Positions 19,701-27,517 of a stretch of DNA of 42,502 nucleotides are shown piece by piece. The stretch is from Muribaculaceae bacterium (GTDB taxonomy: Bacteria > Bacteroidota > Bacteroidia > Bacteroidales > Muribaculaceae). Position numbers and translations under genes: made by a program. How positions within the stretch are numbered: the first letter of the stretch is position 1; every line of letters begins with the position of its first letter. The DNA lies in assembly GCA_017505535.1 (NCBI GenBank), contig JAFVPD010000006.1, forward strand, positions 1 to 42,502, in the 5' to 3' direction. A model generated the notes under the pieces. The model was given only the letters and a program-made list of their open reading frames with translations, was not told where the DNA came from and searched no databases.

Positions 19701-20146
19701 TCTTCAAGCTCAACGTCATAATTCCCGGTGAGTTCAGCCTCACGTGCAAATATGCGCAATATATTTTGAAAGAACGAGTCAATCGTGCTTATATTGAAAA
19801 ATCCGTAGTCAAAGAGCAATTCACATAAAGCAATGCGTGCGCGCTCTTGCAATTCAGCTTGCGAACAGCCAAAATCTTTAATTAGGCTCTTGATATAGGG
19901 ACTTTCATCATCGTCGTCGGTCTTGATCCCAGCCAACAATGCCAATTCTTTAACAATGCGTTGTTTCATCTCGGCAGTGGCTTTATTTGTGAACGTCACT
20001 GCAAGAATTGAACGATGACGCTCTCTCCCCTCTTTACACAAATGATAACTATCCTCGTCTTTTTTTCCTAACAAAAGTTTTATATACTCGTAGGTGAGGG
20101 TAAACGTTTTACCCGAGCCGGCCGATGCCTTATATACCGTTAACAT
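16730..20146 (-). CDS. UvrD-type helicase with C-terminal PD-(D/E)XK nuclease (RecB/AddA-like)
   Basis: A 1138-residue superfamily 1A helicase-nuclease expected to process double-strand DNA ends. Walker A is ASAGSGKT at 7-14; TFTNKATAEMKQRI (motif Ia), LIDEFQDTSR near 413 (motif II), GDEKQCIYRFRDSDP (motif III), TIHKSKGLEF (motif V) and VAFTRAVDEL (motif VI) are all present. The C-terminus has RPDRVV, then IIDYKFG near 1070 and a downstream Gln, the layout of a RecB-family nuclease site. It lies 7 bp after a SUI1-type gene. An AddB-like partner with its own nuclease usually goes with such proteins in this phylum; none is seen in the window. Confidence 0.9.
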   Translation of the reverse strand: MLTVYKASAGSGKTFTLTYEYIKLLLGKKDEDSYHLCKEGRERHRSILAVTFTNKATAEMKQRIVKELALLAGIKTDDDDESPYIKSLIKDFGCSQAELQERARIALCELLFDYGFFNISTIDSFFQNILRIFAREAELTGNYDVELEDNLAIMSGVSDLFSTLNAPLSSIDSEVAKRRAMLIYWLKKYMKALFESEKGFNLFNRSSNIYGSIVKFVKDMYKDEFKINSEAILEYVQDEEKILKFEEFIIAERRRLYNLMTSSARRLLEILPDCTEAHLSQTTRGTIKSVANGIMKEFPAGITKILENIDDQSIRYTKKYISQVPPGFDELYVDAIYAIHDNVRKFRLYQNACDNIYMLGLLSGVLREIDRYRQENNLILLSDTNDILKRIISEDELPFIYERVGTALKHFLIDEFQDTSRLQWENLRPLISESLSQNQDNLIIGDEKQCIYRFRDSDPTLLQTQVGAQYEGQITERGNDISSNTNWRSSADVVRFNNTLFTAIAGELGLEHLYGNVAQQVSPKRREHRGYVLFNRVNVSRTGSEYNEIAFDLMAKEIKRQLESGYKQSDIAILVRDGIHGRSAIAYLLEKQNSDPQYPRLKLLSDGALQIGNSNAVRLIVSVLRFLESPERGAAGKYKTSDSEVSRFLSIFEQGVSQGLELNEALQIALKKRKETEPLAQIVQSMECVSLSSIVDIIISNYVPQELIENDNIYISAFQDVIIDFASRGAGDLRSFLKWWDDGGYKMGLSFPDSIDAIKVITIHKSKGLEFRCVHIPVAAWEMIKNTDVKWFHSANAFPEIADRSVVPPFIPLSGADYLTSTAFKEQYERNRDAELVDQLNATYVAFTRAVDELIVSYRKPSSSKEDDKVGHVGNLIENAIIVASEAFCKTHEAKFRDKLKPEDREIFVSLADKFEDGILKIGSPTTYVDDEKKKKVEIIKVPNYYSVSHDEVWNNSQIEDSLDITKPRDRGIILHAIMNNVRRGADVPVAVARYAYRNQLPKAEADEICEFLQQAVSGDRVSKWFDGYKQVITERKIYFRYTDEKNNEMILNKRPDRVVWTADGGIDIIDYKFGRTKKDYLCQVNSYMKHFHEMGHDLVRGYVWYLDSGQIDEVKYDPDMPEYFPKSYEDTKNSDSD

Positions 20147-20153
20147 GTTGCAA

Positions 20154-20495
20154 TCAAATTATGCGAGCCTTGTATCCGGCTGCGATGAGAAATTGAAGAA
20201 CATCGTTGCGGCGATCGCCTTGAATGAGAATTTCTCCTGCTCGGGCCGATCCACCTGTACCCAACTTTGACTTCATCTTGCTGGCAATGCCGGCCAATTC
20301 ATCGTCGTCGCATGTAAACCCAACCACAATTGTTGCCATTTTGCCGGCACGACCTTTTTTCTCGAGAACGATATCCAATCGAGGTTGTGAATGTTTTGAC
20401 TCCTGTATTGTTGCAGCTTGTTCTTCCCCTTGTGGCAACTCGGGATTTGAATCAAGAAACGCTTGCAAACTTGCTTGCCAATCGGTATTACTCAT
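20154..20495 (-). CDS. yciH: SUI1/YciH-family translation initiation factor
   Basis: A 113-residue relative of eukaryotic eIF1 and E. coli YciH, thought to act at start-codon selection on the 30S subunit. The C-terminal SUI1 domain (about 40-113) has the KGRAGKMATIVVGF, KLGTGGSARAGEILIQG and DVLQFLIAAGYKARII segments. The N-terminal 38 residues are a polar linker. It lies 20 bp after a small lipoprotein gene and 7 bp before the helicase-nuclease. Confidence 0.9.
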   Translation of the reverse strand: MSNTDWQASLQAFLDSNPELPQGEEQAATIQESKHSQPRLDIVLEKKGRAGKMATIVVGFTCDDDELAGIASKMKSKLGTGGSARAGEILIQGDRRNDVLQFLIAAGYKARII

Positions 20496-20515
20496 AGTTC
20501 TATCGTGTTTTCACA

Positions 20516-20971
20516 TTATATCATCAATGCTTGTTCAGCCTCATTCATGAGACTATCGATTTCCTCATCGGAGGGTATATCATATTGCCGTCCCACACTC
20601 GCAGCTAATGTTTGCAACATTGCCACAATCGCGGCCTCCTCTGTAGCCAATGAATCGTAACAACATTCGGCCGATAACGAATCTTTCTCATAGGCCACGC
20701 GACAACACTCAACCGCTTGTATTGTAGCTGTTTCATCGTCGATGAGTTCAGTCAATTTCATCATCACAACCGACAATCGACACAGTTCGGAAATTGATTT
20801 TTCGCCCATTGCCGAATCGGCAACAATGTCTTCACACATGTCTTGCACCGCTTCATAGTCCCCTGCCGCAAGAGTCTTCTCAATCTCGGCAACAGAACAA
20901 TCGGTTGTTGACATATTATTACAGCCCACAAGAGCCGTTATCGCTAAAATCGTAAAAATAACGTGTTTCAT
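20516..20971 (-). CDS. Small cysteine-rich lipoprotein, unknown function
   Basis: A 151-residue protein with a lipoprotein signal (MKHVIFTILAITALVGC, lipobox LVGC, Cys17). The mature part is acidic and looks mostly helical, with paired helices that could be one or two TPR-like hairpins (IEKTLAAGDYEAVQDMCEDI). It carries several further cysteines, including two CC pairs (ECCRVAYE, ECCYDS), unusual for a protein of this compartment. No family is recognised. It is first in an operon with the SUI1 factor and the helicase-nuclease, from the promoter at 21023-21053. Confidence 0.75.
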   Translation of the reverse strand: MKHVIFTILAITALVGCNNMSTTDCSVAEIEKTLAAGDYEAVQDMCEDIVADSAMGEKSISELCRLSVVMMKLTELIDDETATIQAVECCRVAYEKDSLSAECCYDSLATEEAAIVAMLQTLAASVGRQYDIPSDEEIDSLMNEAEQALMI

Positions 20972-21022
20972 CTGGCTAATTTTTCATTGGTATCGGTGTT
21001 TCGCCACCAATTATTGCATTCA

Positions 21023-21053
21023 CAAAGATAGCATTAATCGGCGATGTAGCCAA
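21023..21053 (-). promoter_or_regulatory. Promoter inside the 3' end of era
   Basis: The minus strand shows TTG (21051-21053), a 20-nt spacer and TATCTTTG (21023-21030), a full consensus match. The -33 half is within the era coding end. It would drive the lipoprotein-SUI1-helicase operon with a leader of about 45 nt, which includes an ATTGGT/ACCAAT inverted repeat (20986-20991 with 21006-21011). Confidence 0.6.
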
Positions 21054-21927
21054 ATGCACGCAACTTGTTTTCACGATTGCGCCAATTTGGTTCTACCTTC
21101 ACAAACATTTCAAGGAACACGCGTTTTCCGAAAAATTGTTCGATATCTTTTCGAGCATCGCTACCCACGCGTTTTAGCATCGCACCTCCACGACCGATTA
21201 TAATGCCCTTTTGGCTGTCACGTTCCACATAAATTACAGCCATGATGTGGATTGCGTTGTCGCTCTCATCAAATTTTTCGACAATCACTTCAGTAGAATA
21301 TGGCACTTCTTTATCATAGTTTAGAAGAATCTTCTCACGCACAATCTCGGTCACGAAGAAACGCGCCGGCTTGTCGGTGAGTGCATCTTTACCAAAATAT
21401 GGCGGACATTCAGGCAACAATTCAACAATGCGCGACATGAGATTGGTCACATTGAAATGTTCTTTGGCCGATGTGGGGAATATTTCGGCCGAGGGTAACA
21501 ATTCTTTCCATTTCATCACAATCGACTCTAAGTCGGCCTGTCCCTTAAGCAAGTCTATCTTATTGATAACCAAAAGCACAGGTACGTTTCCTTTTGCCAC
21601 CTTAGCCAAAAACTCAGCATTTTTGGTTGGGTCCTCGACCACATCGGTGACATATAACAACACGTCGGCATCAACAAGAGCCCCCTCGGAATATCCGAGC
21701 ATACTCTCTTGTAGTTTATATTTTGGAGATAGCACTCCCGGAGTATCGGAAAAAACGATTTGATAATCGGGAGCGTTCACAATACCCATGATGCGATGAC
21801 GAGTAGTCTGGGCCTTTGCCGTGATGATACTGACTCTCTCGCCCACAAGGTCGTTCATGAGAGTTGATTTTCCTACGTTTGGATTTCCCACAATGTTGAC
21901 AAATCCCGACTTATGATTTTGTGCCAT
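21034..21927 (-). CDS. era: Ribosome assembly GTPase Era
   Basis: Era binds the 3' end of 16S rRNA and helps mature the 30S subunit. The 297 residues are normal length. The P-loop GNPNVGKS is at 14-21, DTPG in the G3 motif (FSDTPGVLSP) near 57-60, NKIDL follows in the middle of the G domain, and the C-terminal KH domain has GIIIGRGGAMLKRVG. It follows fabH, separated by a hairpin (21962-21996), and belongs to the yceD-rpmF-fabH-era block that is common in this phylum. Confidence 0.98.
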   Translation of the reverse strand: MAQNHKSGFVNIVGNPNVGKSTLMNDLVGERVSIITAKAQTTRHRIMGIVNAPDYQIVFSDTPGVLSPKYKLQESMLGYSEGALVDADVLLYVTDVVEDPTKNAEFLAKVAKGNVPVLLVINKIDLLKGQADLESIVMKWKELLPSAEIFPTSAKEHFNVTNLMSRIVELLPECPPYFGKDALTDKPARFFVTEIVREKILLNYDKEVPYSTEVIVEKFDESDNAIHIMAVIYVERDSQKGIIIGRGGAMLKRVGSDARKDIEQFFGKRVFLEMFVKVEPNWRNRENKLRAFGYIAD

Positions 21928-21961
21928 AGAAATGATAAAAAACTGATTGTTATAATAATCA

Positions 21962-21996
21962 AAATAGCACCCGTAGGCCCGCTACAGGTGCTATTT
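21962..21996 (-). terminator. Hairpin between fabH and era
   Basis: Arms AAATAGCACCCGTAG (21962-21976) and CTACAGGTGCTATTT (21982-21996) pair over 15 bp with one mismatch and a 5-nt loop. It lies 33 bp after the fabH stop, with A/T-rich arm ends suited to termination; it would reduce read-through into era. Confidence 0.75.
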
Positions 21997-22028
21997 GCTG
22001 TATTTCATATAAATCAACCTTCAAGATA

Positions 22029-23012
22029 TTAAATATCCCAAATCACATACATTGCGCCCCAAGTAAATCCAGCGCCAAATGCTGTGAGAATCAAGCGGTC
22101 GCCCTTTTTGATTTTGTCTTTATATTCATCAAGGCACAATGGAATTGAAGCCGCACTTGTGTTGCCATAATGTTCAATATTGACAAGAACTTTTTCGGGA
22201 GCGATGCCTGCACGAGAAGATACTGCTTCGATGATGCGAAGATTGGCTTGATGAGGAATCAACCAGTCGATAGTTTCCATAGTCAATCCATTGCGTGAAG
22301 CAACATCGAGAGACGATTCAAGCATGTTTGTCACAGCATGTTTATACACATTGCGACCATCTTGGAAGATGTAATGTTCAGCTGCATCAACAGTTTCATG
22401 AGAAGCGGGCTTAACCGAACCACCGGCCTTCATCAACAAGTGGTCGAGACCTTCGCCATCAACATGGAACACGCCATCAATCACACCTACCTTTTCGGTA
22501 GTTGGTTCCACCAATACAGCACCTGCAGCGTCACCAAAAAGCGGACAAGTTGTACGATCGGCGTAATTAACCATTGACGACATTTTTTCAGCAGCAACGA
22601 CAACTACTTTCTTGTACATGCCCGAGCGCACATAGCCTGCAGCATCTTGAAGCGCTACAAGGAATCCTGCACAAGCAGCTTGAATATCATAGGCATAAGC
22701 CGATTTCAATTCACAACGATGTGCAATTACCGACCCGGTAGAAGGGAAACGATAATCGGGGTTTGACGTTGCACAAATGAGAAGGTCAACCTCCTCAGGA
22801 TTTGTTCCTGTTGACTGAAGCAAGCGTTTAACTGCTTGTTCGCCAAGGAAAGAAGAGCCTTCGCCCTCTTTCTTTAAAATGCGACGTTGCTTGATACCGA
22901 CGCGTGTGGTAATCCACTCGTCGCTTGTGTCCACCATTTTTGACAACATCTCGTTGTCGAGAATGTCTGACGGAACGTAAGATGCAATACCTGCTATTCT
23001 CGCGTTAAACAT
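22029..23012 (-). CDS. fabH: Beta-ketoacyl-ACP synthase III
   Basis: FabH starts type II fatty-acid synthesis by condensing acetyl-CoA or a branched acyl-CoA with malonyl-ACP. The 327-residue sequence has the catalytic triad C114 (QAACAGFL), H254 (IPHQANLRI) and N284 (HYGNTSAAS). The N-terminal DEWITTRVGIKQRR and C-terminal GAGFTWGA segments are typical. It lies 87 bp after rpmF, in the common rpmF-fabH order. Confidence 0.97.
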   Translation of the reverse strand: MFNARIAGIASYVPSDILDNEMLSKMVDTSDEWITTRVGIKQRRILKKEGEGSSFLGEQAVKRLLQSTGTNPEEVDLLICATSNPDYRFPSTGSVIAHRCELKSAYAYDIQAACAGFLVALQDAAGYVRSGMYKKVVVVAAEKMSSMVNYADRTTCPLFGDAAGAVLVEPTTEKVGVIDGVFHVDGEGLDHLLMKAGGSVKPASHETVDAAEHYIFQDGRNVYKHAVTNMLESSLDVASRNGLTMETIDWLIPHQANLRIIEAVSSRAGIAPEKVLVNIEHYGNTSAASIPLCLDEYKDKIKKGDRLILTAFGAGFTWGAMYVIWDI

Positions 23013-23043
23013 ACTGAGATTTATTTTGTTGCTATGTAAAAAT

Positions 23044-23068
23044 ATCTCCTAAAATTAATTCAGGAGAT
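23044..23068 (-). terminator. Possible attenuator between rpmF and fabH
   Basis: A 7-bp inverted repeat (ATCTCCT 23044-23050, AGGAGAT 23062-23068, 11-nt loop). On the minus strand it is followed by ATTTTTA. The stem is short, so partial termination between rpmF and fabH is the most that can be suggested. Confidence 0.35.
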
Positions 23069-23099
23069 TATTAATTGCATAAAAAGGTCAGGTTTAGGA

Positions 23100-23285
23100 T
23101 TAAACGGCTGCCTCTTTTTCGATAGCGACTTTGCCACGATAGTAGCCACACTCGCCACAAACGGTGTGATAAACGTGCCATGCGCCACAGTTGGGACAAA
23201 TAGCCAATGTGGGGGCTACAGCTTTGTCGTGAGTTCTACGTTTAGCTGTTCTGGTCTTTGATTGTTTTCGTTTAGGATGTGCCAT
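23100..23285 (-). CDS. rpmF: 50S ribosomal protein L32
   Basis: A 61-residue basic ribosomal protein of the large subunit. The N-terminus MAHPKRKQSKTR is the conserved L32 start. Four cysteines, C30, C33, C43 and C46 (CPNC and CGEC), form the zinc-binding version. It lies 18 bp after yceD and upstream of fabH. Confidence 0.97.
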   Translation of the reverse strand: MAHPKRKQSKTRTAKRRTHDKAVAPTLAICPNCGAWHVYHTVCGECGYYRGKVAIEKEAAV

Positions 23286-23303
23286 TTTACTTTATTATTT
23301 ATT

Positions 23304-23882
23304 TTAGTTATTATCAGTGAGTTTTTTAAGTTCATTCCAACGTGGGTCAACATCGCCACCATTGTCATCATCGTCATCAAAATCATCAAGCAGGTCATCT
23401 ACGTCTTCGGCGGCTTCATCATCAGCTACACGCGCACGATGCTTTTTAAACACAGCGCTCATAGCTTTGTTGCACTCACCCTTGGGGTGCACATGCTTGA
23501 ATGGGACCGCGAGCGATGCAGTGTCATAAATCATATATGCGACGTTTAACGTGTTGTCGCTTTCCGGAATTATGAGCAACTCATCGGAGTCGTCACGATA
23601 ATCATCGCCATATTGCACTACAATGTGATATTGAGCTTCAATAGGCAATTGCACGTCATCGAGACAGCGATCACAAGGCACCGCAACTGTACCCGACACA
23701 CCAAATGTCAAGTCATATAGGTCGCCTTTGTGGTTGACTTTGAGTGTTACAACCAGGTTGGCATCGCGAATCTCAATGCTTTCCATATCAACGAAGAATT
23801 GCTTATTCAGATGGTATTCAAAGTCATGAACACCGACGGGCATACTCTTCAATTGTAACTCAAATTCAGTAAACTTTCCCAC
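23304..23882 (-). CDS. YceD/DUF177 family protein, GTG start
   Basis: A 192-residue protein of the DUF177 family, whose members precede rpmF in many bacteria and are linked to 23S rRNA processing or metabolism. The family core CDRCLDDVQLPIEAQY is in the middle. The C-terminal part is strongly acidic (Asp runs near 160-180). The start chosen is a GTG at 23882: an ATG 13 codons further in (23843) would cut into the conserved GVHDFEYHL region, and the upstream ATG is in another frame. Promoter at 23906-23936. Confidence 0.9.
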   Translation of the reverse strand: MGKFTEFELQLKSMPVGVHDFEYHLNKQFFVDMESIEIRDANLVVTLKVNHKGDLYDLTFGVSGTVAVPCDRCLDDVQLPIEAQYHIVVQYGDDYRDDSDELLIIPESDNTLNVAYMIYDTASLAVPFKHVHPKGECNKAMSAVFKKHRARVADDEAAEDVDDLLDDFDDDDDNGGDVDPRWNELKKLTDNN

Positions 23883-23905
23883 AATATGTCATTTGAAAAA
23901 CTTTG

Positions 23906-23936
23906 CAAAGTTAGATATAATCTTCAATATTATCAA
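23906..23936 (-). promoter_or_regulatory. Promoter of yceD-rpmF-fabH-era
   Basis: The minus strand has TTG (23934-23936), a 20-nt spacer and TAACTTTG (23906-23913), a full consensus match, about 24 bp upstream of the yceD GTG. Confidence 0.65.
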
Positions 23937-24001
23937 CTTTTAGACAAAATATTTCACTTTTTCATTGAATTTCAAGCTTGTTTAGGGCTTTTTTGGAGGT
24001 C

Positions 24002-25336
24002 TTAACGGCTCTTTCTGACCTCGTCCACTACCCATGTTGCAATGTCATCGAGCACTATCGGAGAAATTGTTTGACTGATATTTCCGTAGCTCATGCTCTG
24101 CGCAAAGTTGGAGATTTCTTGGAATAGATGATTCATTTTCTTATAACTTTTCACCGTAGCCGATGGCGCCAATCGTTTCACTGCCTCGAGATTTAGAGTA
24201 GCATCGACTTGCACGTCCCATTCCCCATTGAGAGCGAGGAAAGGACATTTGACCTGTGCGAGATGGGTTGAGGGGTCAAATTTCACAAACGCCATGTACC
24301 ACGGTGAGGTCATCACCTTCAGCGATTGTTCAATGCGAGCCTCGCCATGTGATGCCATCAAAGTTTTCAAGGCATCTCGCAATCTATCAGGCTCGTTGAT
24401 TGAATCGATAGTTGCAAATATCGTTTCAACCTCGTGTTTTTGCTCTTCGTTCAAAGGTTTTCCCGACATCTCAGCCAAAAGACAATTCTGTTGCACCATC
24501 ACGTCACGGCCTTTTACCATTGCCCCGGCAAGCGAAACAATAAACGCCACATCGTCGGGACGCATAGCCGCACAAATCACTGCGATTGTACCTCCCTCGC
24601 TATGTCCGATTATTCCTATATTTTTTGAGTCAATCTCGCCACGAGTTTTTAAGTAATCGACTGCAGCAAGAGCATCTTGTGCAAAATCGAGCGTTGTGTC
24701 ATCGGCCGAACCTGCCGACGAGCCACCCACACCCCTATCATCATATCTGAGCACGGCAATTCCGGCCCGAGTGAGGAAATCGGCAATCACCGCAAAAGGC
24801 TTGTGCCCAAACAATTCTTCATCACGATTTTGCGCCCCACTTCCCGACACAAGCACTACTGCAGGGAAATTTCGGCCCCACGAAGGCATTGTCAATGTCC
24901 CGGCAAGTGATATTTCGCCATGATTAAACGTCACCTCTTCCTGCCTATACACAAATGGAGGTTTGGGCTCTTGCGGCCGATATAGCATGGCCGATTCGGC
25001 TGTCGTGCGAGTCAACACGAGGGGTACTTCCACGCCTTGTTTGAATTGTCCTTTGATACTGTTTTCATCGGGCGATAAAACGCCTTTATATGAAGCATTC
25101 AGGCGCAACATCTTTATCTCGACACTATCACCTTTGACAGTAACCATTTCACACGGGATATCGGTTGCTCCTTGTGCCGGCGAACTGATAGTTGCCAACA
25201 TTTCACCATCTTTTTCAAAAATGTGAAACACTATGGGTAGCGTCATCACTTCACCTTTCCAATATCCGTGAACATTCCCGGCCATAGATATGACCGAGTA
25301 TAACATCACCACGCATGTGATAGCCAATTTCTTCAT
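24002..25336 (-). CDS. Exported alpha/beta hydrolase (esterase/peptidase-like)
   Basis: A 444-residue protein with a signal peptide (about 1-19, ending SMAG). The first part (about 22-115) is a beta-rich domain with a WKGEV start, of a type found ahead of hydrolases in this phylum. The second part (about 135-444) is an alpha/beta hydrolase: nucleophile S246 in GHSEGG, an Asp in LNGEWDVQV and a His in KMNHLFQ near the end form a plausible triad. It should act on an ester or peptide in the periplasm; the substrate is unknown. It is the last gene of the deaD-DUF3256-xseA-xseB operon, 6 bp after a membrane protein gene. Confidence 0.88.
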   Translation of the reverse strand: MKKLAITCVVMLYSVISMAGNVHGYWKGEVMTLPIVFHIFEKDGEMLATISSPAQGATDIPCEMVTVKGDSVEIKMLRLNASYKGVLSPDENSIKGQFKQGVEVPLVLTRTTAESAMLYRPQEPKPPFVYRQEEVTFNHGEISLAGTLTMPSWGRNFPAVVLVSGSGAQNRDEELFGHKPFAVIADFLTRAGIAVLRYDDRGVGGSSAGSADDTTLDFAQDALAAVDYLKTRGEIDSKNIGIIGHSEGGTIAVICAAMRPDDVAFIVSLAGAMVKGRDVMVQQNCLLAEMSGKPLNEEQKHEVETIFATIDSINEPDRLRDALKTLMASHGEARIEQSLKVMTSPWYMAFVKFDPSTHLAQVKCPFLALNGEWDVQVDATLNLEAVKRLAPSATVKSYKKMNHLFQEISNFAQSMSYGNISQTISPIVLDDIATWVVDEVRKSR

Positions 25337-25342
25337 ATCGTT

Positions 25343-25948
25343 CTATTTCAGTTTAAAAAATTCGGCCGAAGCCCAACGCACCGAAGCATAACTTGCAAGC
25401 ATCGGGTATCCGACAATCGACAATGCCAATACTGCCACAGCAGCTTGAGGCGACTGCGACAGAAAAGCTCCTGAGACAGCAGCAATCAAGCTGAATGCCA
25501 CATGTATTGTTTTCACCACCCAACCTGTCCACGTACCGAGCGAAAACACTATCAAACCTAAGAGGTAAAACACTACCGACATCACCAGAAATCGAGGAGC
25601 CATACCCCACCAACATACACACGCGCCCAGCAAAAACGAAGCAGCAATGAGCCAAAGACCGCTCTTTGCCACCAGCCCAAACATGAGCTTCGCTTTGAAT
25701 AGCAACGTGACGGCAAACACAACCACCGCCCCACACATTCCTGTCAATACATATTGGGAATAAATCTCGGCGTCAAGTGGTGGGAAGTGGCTATATATTA
25801 TTGAACAAACAGCAAAAAACACAATGGGGATATAGCTTAGCGCAATCATAATGTCACGCATGCTTTTTATCGCCTTTGCGCCCGTCACGAGCGACGTTTT
25901 GGTTTGGGGAGCATTGTTTCTTTCCGACATAGGTCTTTTACTTTGCAT
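25343..25948 (-). CDS. Hypothetical inner-membrane protein
   Basis: A 201-residue protein with five or six hydrophobic segments, starting at about residue 32 and running almost to the end, and a short polar N-terminus. No family is recognised. The ATG at 25948 overlaps the xseB end by 11 bp; an in-frame ATG at 25930 would avoid the overlap and is also plausible. The gene sits between xseB and the alpha/beta hydrolase with minimal spacing, so it is cotranscribed with both. Confidence 0.8.
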   Translation of the reverse strand: MQSKRPMSERNNAPQTKTSLVTGAKAIKSMRDIMIALSYIPIVFFAVCSIIYSHFPPLDAEIYSQYVLTGMCGAVVVFAVTLLFKAKLMFGLVAKSGLWLIAASFLLGACVCWWGMAPRFLVMSVVFYLLGLIVFSLGTWTGWVVKTIHVAFSLIAAVSGAFLSQSPQAAVAVLALSIVGYPMLASYASVRWASAEFFKLK

Positions 25949-26165
25949 TGTTCAGGTCGGCCATTATTGTGCGCAATTCTTCGTCGGTAGCCGTGAGACG
26001 TGCACGACATTCGCGCAATAGTTCCGATGCTCGACGGGTATATGCCACCAATTGGTCAACGTCGCACCCATCACCCTGCATCATACGCAATATCGATTCA
26101 AGCTCCTCAACAGCTTGAGTATAAGTCAATTTCCCTACGGGAGTAAATTTTTTCGGTTGTGTCAT
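25938..26165 (-). CDS. xseB: Exodeoxyribonuclease VII small subunit
   Basis: A 75-residue protein with the XseB helical hairpin (LTYTQAVEELESILRMMQ, then VDQLVAYTRRASELL). With XseA it forms a nuclease that degrades single-stranded DNA from both ends. It lies 22 bp after xseA. Confidence 0.95.
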   Translation of the reverse strand: MTQPKKFTPVGKLTYTQAVEELESILRMMQGDGCDVDQLVAYTRRASELLRECRARLTATDEELRTIMADLNNAK

Positions 26166-26187
26166 AAGTTTTTATTTCGTTATAGAT

Positions 26188-27483
26188 TTAATCATGTTTA
26201 GATGTAATCACTCCGTCGGAGAGCGTTGTTTCAATAGTCATACCTGGTTTTATCTCCTCAACCGAAGTAACGACCTTGCCATTGACTCGCGTGATTGAAT
26301 AGCCACGACGCAATGTTGCTTCGGGCGACAACGCATCGAGCATTCTTTCCATTGCATCTAATCGGTCACGTTGTTGGCGCAATGTTACATTATTTGTTGT
26401 CGATATTAATTGAGCAACATGCTCCAACTTCACCTGTTGCGACGAAATTGATCTCGCTCCCACCTGCGCCAATATCGTCACATTGTTTTGCAATCGCAAC
26501 AATGCTTTTTCACATAGCGAATGGGGAATGGTGGGCAACAACGCCTCTATGTAGGACAATTGTTCCTTACTTCCAGCAAGGCGATCGGTTACCGACTGTA
26601 ATATTTCGGCACCGATATTTCGCAATTTCTCAAGCGCCTCAACGCCTTTTGATATTATCCACTCGGCAGCGGCGGTGGGAGTTTTCACCCTCTTATTTGC
26701 CACATAGTCAAGCACAGTCACGTCTCGTTCATGTCCAATCCCAATTACCACCGGCAACGGGAATTGAGCAATATTTGCTGCAAGGTCATAGTTTTCAAAT
26801 GCTGCAAGGTCAGATGTTGCACCTCCACCTCTGATGATTACCACACAATCCCAATTGTCTTCATCGGCAGCAATTTGCTGCAATGCATCGAGAATCGTGG
26901 GCACAGCCCGCTCGCCTTGCACCACAGCTTGGAACAACTTCACCTTAAACTTCAGTTGCGCGTGATTGCCATACAACTGATTTATGAAATCGCCATATCC
27001 CGCTGCTCCGGCGGCCGAGATCACAGCGATGCGTTGTACCACGCAGGGCCACTGAAGCGAACGATTCATTTCAAGCACCCCCTCTTGTTGGAGGCGACGA
27101 AGAATCTCCTGACGGCGACGCAACAAATCTCCCATCGTGAACTCAGGGTTCACATCAGATACAACCAACGAAAAGCCAAAAACAGGGTGGAATGATGCCG
27201 ATACACGCAACATTACCTTTATACCGGTCTCAAACTGTTGGCCGGTTACTTCTCTAAAGCGAAAAGCAATGCGGGCATAAACATTTGCCCAGATCACAGC
27301 TCTCGCCTTGGCAAGTATCGTTCCATTATCGGGGTCTTTTTGCAACAACTCCATATAGCAATGGCCGCCACGAGATGAGACATCGCTCAACTCGGCCGTA
27401 ACCCACACGTTTTGCGTATCGGGCACCACCACGAGGCGACCAATGAGTCTATTAAGTTCTACAAGTGTTATTGCATTGTCCAT
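26188..27483 (-). CDS. xseA: Exodeoxyribonuclease VII large subunit
   Basis: The catalytic subunit of exonuclease VII, 431 residues from the ATG at 27483; a TTG four codons upstream (27495) is an alternative start. The N-terminal OB-type region (NVWVTAELSDVSSRGGHCYMEL) is followed by the family core with VVIIRGGGATSDLAAF, IGIGHERDVTVLDYVA and KTPTAAAEWI, then a long coiled coil and the C-terminal LRRGYSITR. xseB follows directly. Confidence 0.96.
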   Translation of the reverse strand: MDNAITLVELNRLIGRLVVVPDTQNVWVTAELSDVSSRGGHCYMELLQKDPDNGTILAKARAVIWANVYARIAFRFREVTGQQFETGIKVMLRVSASFHPVFGFSLVVSDVNPEFTMGDLLRRRQEILRRLQQEGVLEMNRSLQWPCVVQRIAVISAAGAAGYGDFINQLYGNHAQLKFKVKLFQAVVQGERAVPTILDALQQIAADEDNWDCVVIIRGGGATSDLAAFENYDLAANIAQFPLPVVIGIGHERDVTVLDYVANKRVKTPTAAAEWIISKGVEALEKLRNIGAEILQSVTDRLAGSKEQLSYIEALLPTIPHSLCEKALLRLQNNVTILAQVGARSISSQQVKLEHVAQLISTTNNVTLRQQRDRLDAMERMLDALSPEATLRRGYSITRVNGKVVTSVEEIKPGMTIETTLSDGVITSKHD

Positions 27484-27517
27484 CGTTCTCGACAATTAAC
27501 CCGTTGAGATGTAAATT

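Noticed and set aside
25353..25736. A 127-codon minus-strand ORF in another frame of the membrane protein gene
   Set aside because: The overlapping frame with regular hydrophobic segments is the better gene; this one is Gly/Cys/Val-rich with no start context.
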